From Phaeodactylibacter luteus (GTDB lineage Bacteria; Bacteroidota; Bacteroidia; Chitinophagales; Saprospiraceae): a stretch of 52,076 bases of DNA. The DNA is taken from contig NZ_VOOR01000037.1 of assembly GCF_007993045.1 (NCBI RefSeq), forward strand, positions 1 through 52,076. The letters run 5' to 3'. Positions 1 through 8,358 of this stretch are shown here, one piece after another; position 1 is the first letter of the stretch; the number at the start of each line of letters is the position of its first letter. A model generated the notes under the pieces. That model had not been told where the DNA came from. It was given only the letters and a program-made list of their open reading frames with translations, and did no database searches. Position numbers and translations under genes: made by a program.

Positions 1-51
1 TTTTTTCTTAAAACACAAATTTTTTTAAAATCTAAAGGTTATTTTTGTGAT

Positions 52-1674
52 ATGGATGTTTTGACTAAAGAGCAGCGGCGGAAGAATATGCAGGCTATAA
101 AAAGCAAGAATACTGAAATTGAGTTAATTCTTGGCAAAGCTCTTTGGGCAAGAGGGCATCGGTATCGAAAGAATAATGATAAAATTTTTGGAAAACCTGA
201 TTTTACGATACGGAAATTTAAAATCGCAATATTCTGCGATGGCGACTTTTTTCATGGAAAAGACTGGGTTACTTCTAAGGAGCGGATAAAATCTAACGTG
301 GACTTCTGGCATAAAAAAATTGAGTCAAACATTGAGAGAGATAAAGTTGTTTCGGCGACTTTGAGGAAAGAAGGCTGGACTGTCATCCGGTTTTGGGGAA
401 GTGATATAAAAAAGAATTTGAACGATTGTCTTATGAAGGTAGACAGAGCTATTATGGAGGCTAAAAGTGTCAAATACTCAAGCCTAAAGCGCCATTTCAA
501 CTTAGATCCAAGAAAGCTAGACGGTGGTGAGGGGCTAGCCTATTTGACTCATTATTTACAGAATAAAGAGAATACTACAGGAGCGATTTTTGAGGAAGAG
601 GCTGAACAATATTTGCTTGAGCTTGGGTTAGCTGAAGACTCGGAATTTCAGTACGAATTACCAATTAAGTATGATGTCCCCTTCCCTCCGCCTTTGCAGC
701 CTAAGTTCAAATTTATTGATTTGTTTGCTGGAATTGGGGGCTTTAGGTTAGCATTTCAAAATCTTGGTGGCAAGTGTGTATTTACATCCGAGTGGAACAA
801 ATTTTCAAAGAAGACTTATGAAGCGAATTTCGGAGAGGTCCCTTTCGGAGATATTACAAAAATAGACGAAGATATAATTCCTGATCATGATGTACTATTA
901 GCGGGTTTTCCTTGTCAACCATTTTCAATAGCGGGGGTGAGTAAGAAAAAAAGTTTAGGAAAGGAACATGGATTTAAAGATGAGACTCAAGGCACACTTT
1001 TTTTTGATATAGTCCGTATTCTTGATAAGAAGAGACCTAAAGCGTTTTTATTAGAAAATGTAAAGAATCTTGTATCTCACGATAAGGGTAAAACTTTTAA
1101 AGTAATAAAAGGTGCTCTTGAGGAGCTAGGGTATTCAATTCATTATAAGGTTTTGGATGGGAAGCATTTTGTTCCTCAGCATAGAGAGCGAATCTTTATC
1201 GCAGGCTTTGACAAAGCAATATATAATGGTGAAGAGGAATTTGGCTTTCCGGAACTGCCAGATCCAAGTTGCATAGTAGAAGAAATACTGGAACAAAGGG
1301 TTGACCCGAAATATACACTTTCTGATAAGTTGTGGAATTACCTTCAAAATTATGCAAAGAAGCATAAAGAGAAAGGAAATGGCTTTGGTTTCGGTTTAGT
1401 AGATTTTGAAGGTATTACTCGTACAATTAGTGCTAGGTATTATAAGGATGGATCAGAGATACTGATTCCTCAAGAGGGCAAGAACCCACGAAAGTTGACC
1501 CCAAGAGAGTGTGCAAGATTACAAGGTTACCCCGAGTCTTTCGTGATCCCTGTTTCTGATACACAAGCATATCGTCAGTTCGGGAATTCAGTTGTAATGC
1601 CCTTAGTTCGTGCCATAGGGAATAAACTAACAGAAGTCATACTTAATGAGCGAAATTCTACAAAGTGTAATTGA
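52..1674 (+). CDS. Vsr mismatch endonuclease fused to C5-cytosine DNA methyltransferase
   Basis: A 540-residue fusion. Residues 1-150 read as a very-short-patch repair (Vsr) nickase: the N-terminal [20 protein letters not shown] stretch is typical, D50 lies in KPDF, and H68 lies in the CDGDFFHG segment that corresponds to the catalytic region of E. coli Vsr, although the zinc ligands of E. coli Vsr are not evident. After a helical linker, residues 219-540 are a complete C5 methyltransferase: motif [11 protein letters not shown], motif IV with nucleophile C288 (GFPCQPFS), motif VI ENVKNL, motif [14 protein letters not shown] and motif [11 protein letters not shown]. Vsr proteins repair T:G mismatches left by deamination of 5-methylcytosine, so the fusion couples methylation with its repair. 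The stop overlaps the next gene by 29 bases. The gene is visibly AT-rich compared with genes beyond 2.9 kb, which suggests transfer. The target is inferred to be CCWGG-like from the EcoRII-type partner; this is not shown by the sequence. Confidence 0.93.
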   Translation: MDVLTKEQRRKNMQAIKSKNTEIELILGKALWARGHRYRKNNDKIFGKPDFTIRKFKIAIFCDGDFFHGKDWVTSKERIKSNVDFWHKKIESNIERDKVVSATLRKEGWTVIRFWGSDIKKNLNDCLMKVDRAIMEAKSVKYSSLKRHFNLDPRKLDGGEGLAYLTHYLQNKENTTGAIFEEEAEQYLLELGLAEDSEFQYELPIKYDVPFPPPLQPKFKFIDLFAGIGGFRLAFQNLGGKCVFTSEWNKFSKKTYEANFGEVPFGDITKIDEDIIPDHDVLLAGFPCQPFSIAGVSKKKSLGKEHGFKDETQGTLFFDIVRILDKKRPKAFLLENVKNLVSHDKGKTFKVIKGALEELGYSIHYKVLDGKHFVPQHRERIFIAGFDKAIYNGEEEFGFPELPDPSCIVEEILEQRVDPKYTLSDKLWNYLQNYAKKHKEKGNGFGFGLVDFEGITRTISARYYKDGSEILIPQEGKNPRKLTPRECARLQGYPESFVIPVSDTQAYRQFGNSVVMPLVRAIGNKLTEVILNERNSTKCN

Positions 1675-2824
1675 TGTTGTAAGTAAAGCGGAATACGCTT
1701 TCTGCAAGTTTATATCTGCAAATGATGCAGGTAAAACAGGTGCTCACCAGGCAGGATTTTATATGCCTAAAAGTACTATCCCATTAATGTTTGACTCTCC
1801 TCAAAAGAGGGGTACTGTTGTTAAAAGGGAAATTGAGATTATATGGCAGGATGACTTTAAAACAGAGAGTGCTTTTACTTACTATGGAGCTAAAACAAGA
1901 AATGAATATAGATTAACTCGTTTTGGAAAAGGTTTTCCTTTCTTTGAAGATGAAAACGTTGGAGATTTATTGATTCTAGCTAAAGTTGGAGGCGATTTTT
2001 ATAGAGGTTATGTCCTTTCAACAGACGATGAGATAGAAGATTTTTTCTCAGCTTTTAACATCTCCCCGACAGATACAAATAAGCTAATCAATACAAATAA
2101 ACAAATAAGCGAAAGAGATTGGGTCCTATCTTGTTTCCAAAGCTATATATCAGGAATTACTTCAGGTGAGTTCCCTCCAACTAGGGAAATTGCTGATATG
2201 GCACGTATTTGCCTATCGAAGGGTAAATCTAGAGTCACAGGAGAAGTGATCACTAAACCTGATAAGATAATCTTAAAATGGTTAGAATATGAGTTCGAAC
2301 TCTTTAAAGCCATAGAAAACAAGTTTTACTCTAAAATAATTGAGCGTCCTTTTTTATCAGTAGAGGAACTCGTTAAAACAGCTAATTCTATCCTAAATCG
2401 TAGGAAAAGTAGGGCTGGTAAGTCTTTAGAACACCACCTTGAGAAAATTTTTGTGGCTAGTAGTTTAGTTTTCGATGCTCAGGCAAGAATTGATGGAAAT
2501 AAAAAACCAGACTTTTTATTTCCAAGCAAAGAAAAGTACGAAATGTCAGTGAAAGGAGATGATAGTTTAACTTTTCTGGCAGCAAAGACAACTTGCAAGG
2601 ATAGGTGGCGACAAATTTTAAATGAAGCTGAAAAAATACCTTTAAAGCATTTGTTTACCATTCAGCAAGGAATATCAAAAAATCAATTAGCAGAAATGAA
2701 GAAGGCAAATGTTAAACTTGTCGTTCCTAAGCAGTATATCTCCTTTTTTCCAAAAGAGTACCAAAATGAGCTACTTAATCTAAAGCATTTTATTGGGCTT
2801 GTTAAGGGCAAGCAAGAATTATAA
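1646..2824 (+). CDS. EcoRII-like type II restriction endonuclease
   Basis: A 392-residue protein with the two-domain build of EcoRII. Residues 5-140 resemble the EcoRII N-terminal effector-DNA-binding domain ([20 protein letters not shown], then a [12 protein letters not shown] and TRFGKGFPF region). Residues 220-390 are the catalytic domain: [19 protein letters not shown]288-D289 in KKPDFLFP, and the signature [16 protein letters not shown] with K314, K318 and R320. EcoRII cuts CCWGG and needs two sites for full activity. The ATG at 1646 lies inside the end of the methyltransferase gene, 29 bases before its stop, so translation is probably coupled and expression of the nuclease follows its protective partner. 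The AT-rich composition matches the upstream gene. The specificity is an inference from the family. Confidence 0.92.
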   Translation: MSEILQSVIDVVSKAEYAFCKFISANDAGKTGAHQAGFYMPKSTIPLMFDSPQKRGTVVKREIEIIWQDDFKTESAFTYYGAKTRNEYRLTRFGKGFPFFEDENVGDLLILAKVGGDFYRGYVLSTDDEIEDFFSAFNISPTDTNKLINTNKQISERDWVLSCFQSYISGITSGEFPPTREIADMARICLSKGKSRVTGEVITKPDKIILKWLEYEFELFKAIENKFYSKIIERPFLSVEELVKTANSILNRRKSRAGKSLEHHLEKIFVASSLVFDAQARIDGNKKPDFLFPSKEKYEMSVKGDDSLTFLAAKTTCKDRWRQILNEAEKIPLKHLFTIQQGISKNQLAEMKKANVKLVVPKQYISFFPKEYQNELLNLKHFIGLVKGKQEL

Positions 2825-2910
2825 ATACCCTAAGTAGATGAGATTTAGCAGGCATTTCCCCACCTTCCTTTCCCGTTTGCGGCAGGAGCAGGCAGCCCAA
2901 CAGCGGTTGT

Positions 2911-3897
2911 TCAACCAAAATCGGCCATGATTTTGCTGGCGATGACTTGGGCGAGGCGCACAGGCACGGCATTGCCGATCATCTTATAGGCAGCGGCCAG
3001 GTTTTTGTAGTAGAATATGAAGTCATCGGGGAAGGTTTGGATGCGGGCGACTTCGCGCACGCTGAGGCGGCGGTAGAGGTGCTCGCTGCCCTTGGCGAAG
3101 CGGCGCGTCTCTTTGTCCACTGCTTCCATTTTTGGGGCCTGTGGGTGGAGAGGGGCATGCCTGCCGCTGGCCTGAATGGTGAAAGAGACCTCATCCCAGC
3201 TGCGCACGCGGTTGCGGGACATATAGAGGCTGGAGAAGCCGCCGGTGAAATATTCGTGGTTGGGCACCCGGCAAGCTCTGCCGTTGGTGTAGTTGCCATC
3301 CCGTGCGGGGATGGCAAGGTCCTGTAGGTCGCCTATGGCCGACTTTAGGCTCAGCTTCATATCGATAGGCTCCGGAAACTCGAACCGCTGCCCGAGGTCA
3401 CGGCGGTAGCCAATGAAGAAGACCCGCTTGCGGTCTTGGGGCACGAGGTAGTCCCGGGCGTTGATGAGCTGAAAGGAGAGGTCGTATCCTGCCCCGGCAT
3501 TTTTGAATAGCTTTTTGATGCTGTTGAGGGCTTCCGAGTTGCGGGGCAGCAGCATGCCGGCTACATTTTCTGCCAGGAAGAACTTCGGCTGCTTTTCTTC
3601 GAGTATGCGGATGAAATCGTAGAAGAGTTTGCCCCGGTTGTCGTTGATGCCCCGTAGTTTGCCGGCAGTGCTCCAGCTTTGGCAGGGCGGCCCGCCTATC
3701 ATGCCGTCGCAGTCGGGGATCTCGGTGGGGTCAATGGCCGTGATGCTGCGTTTTTCCAGATGGGTGTGCGGGTGGTTTTTGGCATAAGTCTCCCAGATAT
3801 CCCGGTCGTACTCATTGGCCCAGATAACATCGAAGCCAGCCCTTTGGAAGCCCAGGTCGAGCCCGCCTGCACCTGCGAAAAACGAAGCGATTCTCAT
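2911..3897 (-). CDS. C5-cytosine DNA methyltransferase, apparently solitary
   Basis: A 328-residue complete methyltransferase: motif I SFFAGAGGLDLGF at the N terminus, motif IV GGPPCQSWS, motif VI AENVAGML, motif VIII QDRKRVFFIGYR, a target recognition region at about residues 190-260, and motif X MIGNAVPVRLA. It is transcribed towards the restriction module and ends 87 bases from it. Its base composition is that of the resident genome, not the AT-rich module, so it probably arrived separately or is a long-standing resident. No nuclease gene is adjacent on its 5' side, so it may be an orphan enzyme that protects or regulates. The recognition sequence cannot be read from the sequence. The start is the ATG at 3897, directly followed by the family's usual N terminus. 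Confidence 0.9.
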   Translation of the reverse strand: MRIASFFAGAGGLDLGFQRAGFDVIWANEYDRDIWETYAKNHPHTHLEKRSITAIDPTEIPDCDGMIGGPPCQSWSTAGKLRGINDNRGKLFYDFIRILEEKQPKFFLAENVAGMLLPRNSEALNSIKKLFKNAGAGYDLSFQLINARDYLVPQDRKRVFFIGYRRDLGQRFEFPEPIDMKLSLKSAIGDLQDLAIPARDGNYTNGRACRVPNHEYFTGGFSSLYMSRNRVRSWDEVSFTIQASGRHAPLHPQAPKMEAVDKETRRFAKGSEHLYRRLSVREVARIQTFPDDFIFYYKNLAAAYKMIGNAVPVRLAQVIASKIMADFG

Positions 3898-4063
3898 GGT
3901 TGAAGTTGAAATGGAAGCCTGCCTGGCCAGAGCCAGCCTTTATTCAGCAAAGCAAGGTAAGGATTTTTCCGGTAAAGGGGGCGGTAAGGTAAGCGGTGCA
4001 GGCTTGTGCCCCCTGATCTGGGCGTAGGGCGGCACATGAGGGAGCGTACCTGCAAGGGGGGCA

Positions 4064-4095
4064 ATAAAAAAGCCGGGCAGCCCGAACTGCCCGGC
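4064..4095 (-). terminator. Rho-independent terminator, leftward
   Basis: A perfect 9-bp stem (GCCGGGCAG at 4072-4080, CTGCCCGGC at 4087-4095) with a 6-base loop. On the minus strand it is followed by a run of Ts (the A run at 4066-4071). It would end leftward transcripts coming from the right, where no leftward gene is recognised. Confidence 0.75.
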
Positions 4096-4140
4096 AGAAC
4101 ACACATATGCACAAAATTTGTTGTCAGGAATTTGGAGGTG

Positions 4141-4181
4141 CTAGTAGGCTTCGCCATTAAATTAATAGCGAAGCCTGCTAG
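4141..4181. repeat. Long hairpin
   Basis: CTAGTAGGCTTCGC (4141-4154) pairs with GCGAAGCCTGCTAG (4168-4181), 13 of 14 positions plus a G-U pair, around an AT-rich loop. It lies 46 bases from the leftward terminator. It could be part of a small leftward RNA. Confidence 0.5.
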
Positions 4182-4523
4182 GCTATTGGGCATACATTCG
4201 ATTAGCAAATTTATGGGGCTGTGTACGTAGGCGCAAGAAAATAAAGCTGATATTTTTTTAACTTAAATATCTGGTTGCCATTTATTTACGAACTTTTGTG
4301 GTACTTGTGTTGAACAGCTGGGAGCTGCCCAATTGCCTGGATGGCTGCTTTTTTTCCTCCATATCTTTTATAGCCTGGCCTGCTCAGGCGGCTTGGGGGG
4401 CGTTTTCTGATGATCGGGCGAGGGGGCGGCCAACGGGCTAAAACGGCGGTGCCTTGAGCAAATTGTGCTGCAAGATAACATTTTATTAAAAATTTCATAT
4501 AGGATTATTTTTAGTTTATATTT

Positions 4524-4554
4524 TTGACAATATGTATAAAACCCCTTAGCTTTG
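4524..4554 (+). promoter_or_regulatory. Bacteroidetes-type promoter
   Basis: TTG at 4524-4526 and TAGCTTTG at 4547-4554, separated by 20 bases, match the Bacteroidetes -33/-7 pattern (TTTG, TAnnTTTG). The predicted transcript starts near 4561 and would read into the protease gene at 5173 through a leader of about 600 bases. Confidence 0.45.
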
Positions 4555-5172
4555 TCTCACTCAATGAAAACAACAGGAGGGGAGTACAGCTTGGGGAGAG
4601 CGTATCCTTTTCTGTGCCAATAATAATCAAGACGACGACAAAGGCAGTCTCTGCCTGCACCTTGAATTCCATTCACCACCGGGCCGCCGGTGCCCCATAC
4701 GATGAGAATACGAAACGGCTGCTGTGGTTTTCTGCCCCAGCGAGCAAGCCCCGGGGCATCTTATTTATGCCAATAGCAAATCACAATCTTTACTCAGTTA
4801 GACTTGATGCGTCGGGTCAGTGTAGTGGGGGAAATGAGCATTTTTCAACCATACGCCGGCTTTTTCGGGAGCTTCGCCTGAGCTAAGTGACTGGAAAAGG
4901 CATAGGGGGTGAAGGGAAGCGCCACTATAACCCTGCACTGATCCTTGGCGCATCAAATCTATTCATAAGTCAGGGCGCATAATTAGCGCACAGCATGACC
5001 ATAGCAGCCTGAGCTGTTTCGGTGGCAATGCTGTATGTGTCTTTTTTGCAGGGCTGGAGTTTTCTGCACCTTACAGCAGGTGTTGTATGCTTAATCAAAG
5101 CCGGCTGATGGTGCGGAGGGTTACCTGTTGCCCATCAGTAGGATATTGACCAAAAACCGTAAAAACAAACCA

Positions 5173-7629
5173 ATGCGATTTATTATGATTGCAGCTGCCT
5201 TATTGGCAGCCTTGGGCTGCTATGCCCAATCCCCATTGAAGCCTGCCGATTTGGTGGCTCAGGCCTCAGTATCTACATCATTTATCCGGTACGAGCCTTT
5301 CCGGGCAGTCCGCACAAAAAGAGCGGAGGGCAGCGCAGCCGGGCTCAGGCCGGCTGATGTTCAATGGCTCGAAGCTGATATGGAGCGATTGTCTCAGCTG
5401 CAGATGGAGAAGCCGAGTGCCATCAGGCTGGCCCTCCCCGGGATAGCAGGCCGGTCAGGCATTGCGCTGCTGCTTGTCGAGGTGGCCCCCGCCTTGCCAG
5501 GGTTTGTGCCCCGCCGTGCCTCAGACGGCAGGCCGTTGCCCCGCAGCGCATCAGGTGCCCACTATCAGGGTACCGTGGAAGGTGTTCCGGGGTCATTGGC
5601 AGCGGTGAGTGTTGTCGAAGGCGAAATTATGGGGCTGATCAGCTGGCCGGGAGGTGGCAATTGGGTCTTAGGCCGCCGGCCAAATGCCCGGCAGGCTGCC
5701 GGTGGGGGCGGGCATGTGCTTTACAAGGATACAGGCCTGCTGCGGGAAATACCATTCTTGTGCGCCACCTCAGACGAAGGCGATGATTATGTGGCAGAAC
5801 AGCTCGCGCCACAGTTAGAGGGCCGCACCGAAGCACCTTGTGTCGGGGTTTACTTAGAGGTCGACTACGATATTGTACAGGAGAAAGGAGGGGCTGAGCC
5901 CGCATTGGATTTCGTAACGGCGCTGTTCAATCAGGTAGCGGTCTTGTATGCCAATGAAGGGGTGCAGCTAAGGCTTTCCGAGGTGCTGCTCTGGGATGGC
6001 ATCAGCCCTTACGGAGGCACCAATAGTTTTCATTTGCTTTCCCAATTTGTAGCGGAGCGCAGCAGTTTTAACGGCGACCTTGCCCACCTGCTGAGCTATC
6101 AGGCAAGCGGGGGCGTGGCCTATTTGTCGGGGCTTTGCCGGGCTACGGGCCCACAGCATGGTTTTTCCAGCATCAGCACTGGATTTGCTGAAGTGCCTGC
6201 TTATTCCTACTCTGTTATGGTCATAGCGCACGAGCTTGGGCATCAGCTGGGGTCAAGGCATACGCATGCCTGTGTATGGAATGGCGATAACACCGCCATA
6301 GACGATTGCGCAGGGGTGACAGAAGGCAGCTGCCCTTCTCCTGGCATCCCACAGGATGGGGGCACGATTATGAGCTATTGCCATATCCGTGAGGTGGGCA
6401 TTGATTTCACCAAAGGCTTTGGGCCTCAGCCCGGAAATGTCATCCGTTATGAAATAGCAGAAGCAGCTTGTCTGCAAGCCTGTGCAGATACGGTTTTAGC
6501 CGGGCAGGATACTTGCGCGGGCTTGCCGTTGAGGCTGGAGCTGATGACCGACCAATATGCCTTGGAGACGCAGTGGGCTATACGGGATACGGCAGGCGAA
6601 GCCTTGTATCAGGGCGGCCCCTATGCGGGACAGCCTAACGAGCTGATTGTGGCGTCATTTTGCCTGCCGCAAGGCTGTTATACCTTCGAGGTGAGCGACA
6701 GCTACGGAGATGGCATCTGTTGTGATTTTGGGGAGGGCTACTACCTTTTGCAGGATACTTCGGGGGCTGTCCTGGCTACCGGCGGAGCTTTTGGGCAGGG
6801 GGATACTACCTTGTTCTGCCTGCCTCCGGCAGATACCGTTTCAACAGATACTTTGCGCTGTACAGCAGTTGATTTTTCAGCAGAAGGCTTGTTCTCTTTT
6901 GGCGGCCCTCAGGATCAAGGCCAGGCGGGGTTCTTTGCAGATGGGGAAGTCCTTTACCTTCATGGCAATGCCTGGAAAGCGATCCGCCTCCCTTACACGG
7001 TCACTCCGCAGACTGTGCTTGAGTTTGATTTTGGCTCTACCCAGGAAGGGGAGATCCACGGCATCGGCTTTGATGAGAACGAAACGATAACGGCTTCGCG
7101 CACCTTCCGCCTTTTCGGCGTGCAAAGCTGGGGCATTAGCGATTTTGCCAACTATGAAGGCGGGGCAACGTGGCAGCACTATACCATTCCGGTAGGGGCG
7201 TATTATACAGGCGGTTTCCAATATCTTTTCTTCACGGCAGACCATGACCGCTTTCCGCAAAACGGCAACAGCTACTTCCGCAATATCCGCATACATGAGG
7301 GCGGAGGCTGCGGCCAAAGCCTCGCAACGGGGGGGAGGCTGCCAACGGGGCCAAAGCAGGCAGAAGCCTCGAGGAAGGGCATTAGGGTGTTCCCAAACCC
7401 TGCTCAGGGGTGGGTTACTGTTGCGCTTGAAGGGGCAGCGGAAGGGGAGCGGCCTCAGGTATCCCTCTTCAGCGCATCCGGGCAGTTCTTGTACGGGGTA
7501 CGCCCTCGGTGGTCTGAAGGGCAGTGGGAGGCAAGGGTAGATGCCGGGCCATTGCCGGGCGGGCTGTACTACATCCGGGCGCACACGGCTACCGGAAGCT
7601 GGGCAGCGCCCTTTGCCAAGGCCCCATAG
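5173..7629 (+). CDS. Secreted reprolysin-type zinc metalloprotease with T9SS sorting tail
   Basis: An 818-residue protein counted from the ATG at 5173, which gives a clean signal peptide (MRFIMIAAALLAALGCYAQS); an in-frame ATG at 5128 would put a charged extension before it. Residues 20-215 form a propeptide-like region. The catalytic domain starts near CVGVYLEVDYDI and contains the zinc site HELGHQLGSRH at residues 353-363 (HExxHxxGxxH, as in M12B/reprolysin enzymes), followed by the DGGTIMSYCH Met-turn. Next comes a Cys-rich module (DSYGDGICC), a beta-rich region, and a C-terminal T9SS type A sorting domain (FPNPAQG...GGLYYIRA). The protein is expected to be exported, cleaved and anchored or released at the cell surface. 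The gene at 8359 is a paralog. The stop codon lies at the edge of repeat R1 copy 1. Confidence 0.9.
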   Translation: MRFIMIAAALLAALGCYAQSPLKPADLVAQASVSTSFIRYEPFRAVRTKRAEGSAAGLRPADVQWLEADMERLSQLQMEKPSAIRLALPGIAGRSGIALLLVEVAPALPGFVPRRASDGRPLPRSASGAHYQGTVEGVPGSLAAVSVVEGEIMGLISWPGGGNWVLGRRPNARQAAGGGGHVLYKDTGLLREIPFLCATSDEGDDYVAEQLAPQLEGRTEAPCVGVYLEVDYDIVQEKGGAEPALDFVTALFNQVAVLYANEGVQLRLSEVLLWDGISPYGGTNSFHLLSQFVAERSSFNGDLAHLLSYQASGGVAYLSGLCRATGPQHGFSSISTGFAEVPAYSYSVMVIAHELGHQLGSRHTHACVWNGDNTAIDDCAGVTEGSCPSPGIPQDGGTIMSYCHIREVGIDFTKGFGPQPGNVIRYEIAEAACLQACADTVLAGQDTCAGLPLRLELMTDQYALETQWAIRDTAGEALYQGGPYAGQPNELIVASFCLPQGCYTFEVSDSYGDGICCDFGEGYYLLQDTSGAVLATGGAFGQGDTTLFCLPPADTVSTDTLRCTAVDFSAEGLFSFGGPQDQGQAGFFADGEVLYLHGNAWKAIRLPYTVTPQTVLEFDFGSTQEGEIHGIGFDENETITASRTFRLFGVQSWGISDFANYEGGATWQHYTIPVGAYYTGGFQYLFFTADHDRFPQNGNSYFRNIRIHEGGGCGQSLATGGRLPTGPKQAEASRKGIRVFPNPAQGWVTVALEGAAEGERPQVSLFSASGQFLYGVRPRWSEGQWEARVDAGPLPGGLYYIRAHTATGSWAAPFAKAP

Positions 7630-7634
7630 CAAAG

Positions 7635-7835
7635 GGGCGCAAACCAAAATGTCGCAGGCGTCTATGCTTTTTGGGCTTTAGCCTGGCTGGCCTAGCGCTG
7701 CGAAGGGGTATGTAAGCCCGACAGGGCCGAGCGGATAGCGAGCCCCGGAGCATAGCGGCACCTGCCTATTGGCAGGGGCAGGCCCCAAAACCTGACGGTA
7801 GGGGCAGGGCAAAAAGCGGCAATCGGGTTTGCCCC
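7635..7835 (+). repeat. R1 repeat, copy 1 (MITE-like)
   Basis: A roughly 200-bp element with inverted ends: GGGCGCAAACCAAAATGTCG at the left and CGGCAATCGGGTTTGCCCC at the right. It is flanked by the direct repeat ATAGCAAAG (7626-7634 and 7836-7844); identity extends to 14 bases if the preceding GCCCC is counted. The left direct repeat contains the TAG stop of the protease gene. The core (CTAGCGCTGCGAAGGGG, GAGCATAGCGGCACCTGCC) recurs at six other places in the window. No protein is evident. Confidence 0.85.
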
Positions 7836-7873
7836 ATAGCAAAGTATTAGTTAATTGTGTGAAATGTGTGAGG

Positions 7874-7906
7874 CACTGCAGCTGGGAACGGCTGCAGTGT
7901 TTTTTA
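7874..7906 (+). terminator. Rho-independent terminator
   Basis: CACTGCAGC (7874-7882) pairs perfectly with GCTGCAGTG (7891-7899) around an 8-base loop and is followed by a T run. It probably ends the transcript of the protease gene at 5173, whose own 3' end was displaced by the R1 insertion. Confidence 0.8.
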
Positions 7907-7976
7907 TTGTAATTGTTACACTATCCCCAATAGAAAGTATGTTTAGGTGGGTTTTTATCAAAAAACATATCTTTAT

Positions 7977-8007
7977 TTTGCTCTTTTTTGAATTATTGTT
8001 ACTTTTG
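7977..8007 (+). promoter_or_regulatory. Bacteroidetes-type promoter
   Basis: TTTG at 7977-7980, a spacer of exactly 19 bases, then TACTTTTG at 8000-8007: a full match to TTTG-N19-TAnnTTTG. Transcription would begin near 8014. It reads towards the second protease gene (8359) through a hairpin terminator at 8057-8079. Confidence 0.6.
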
Positions 8008-8056
8008 AGTGTCCTTCTGACGAAGGGTCAATACAAACTTCCCAAGTTATAAACAA

Positions 8057-8079
8057 GGGCGCCCAAAGCGCCTCTTTTT
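8057..8079 (+). terminator. Terminator-like hairpin in the leader of the second protease gene
   Basis: GGCGC (8058-8062) and GCGCC (8068-8072) form a short GC stem followed by TCTTTTT. It lies about 45 bases downstream of the predicted transcription start, so it would release a very short RNA or act as an attenuator for the gene at 8359. Apart from this, 8,080-8,358 shows no recognisable feature. Confidence 0.55.
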
Positions 8080-8358
8080 CGCCCGACAGCTTCCAGGTTT
8101 CCCGTCAAATTGCCCTTCCGGGCTATGCTGTTAAGTTCTAACTACGTACGTATTGCGCTAATTGCGAGTCCTCTTTAAATTATTTTTTCACTCTAGAACG
8201 ACTGCCTTGTGCAGCCGCCTATTGTATTTGACTGGACGTTTTGCTTTCAACAGATGCATAGCGAACGGGAAAGCTTTGCACGGTTTGTAGCATGCGGGAG
8301 CAATCGGGGATGCTTGTTTATAACTTTATTCTTCCACCTAGAAATTCTTAGGATTAGT

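Larger units (their letters stand above)
3898..5172. other. Long intergenic region without a convincing gene
   Basis: No reading frame here resembles a known protein. The region holds an orphan leftward terminator (4064-4095), a long hairpin (4141-4181) and a good Bacteroidetes promoter (4524-4554), which are listed separately. From 4,560 to 5,172 nothing else is recognisable. It may be the long leader of the protease gene at 5173 or the relic of a lost gene. A 120-codon frame at 4524-4886 begins upstream of the predicted transcription start and has no recognisable sequence. Confidence 0.5.

Noticed and set aside
4286-4498. A 70-codon frame, minus strand, ahead of the leftward terminator
   Set aside because: Its basic, low-complexity sequence looks like a chance frame; kept only as a possible RNA region.
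4524-4886. A 120-codon frame, plus strand
   Set aside because: It begins upstream of the predicted transcription start, has no family resemblance and no signal or domain pattern.
7855-8052. A 65-codon hydrophobic frame, plus strand
   Set aside because: It contains a terminator hairpin and a promoter, so it cannot be a normal gene.
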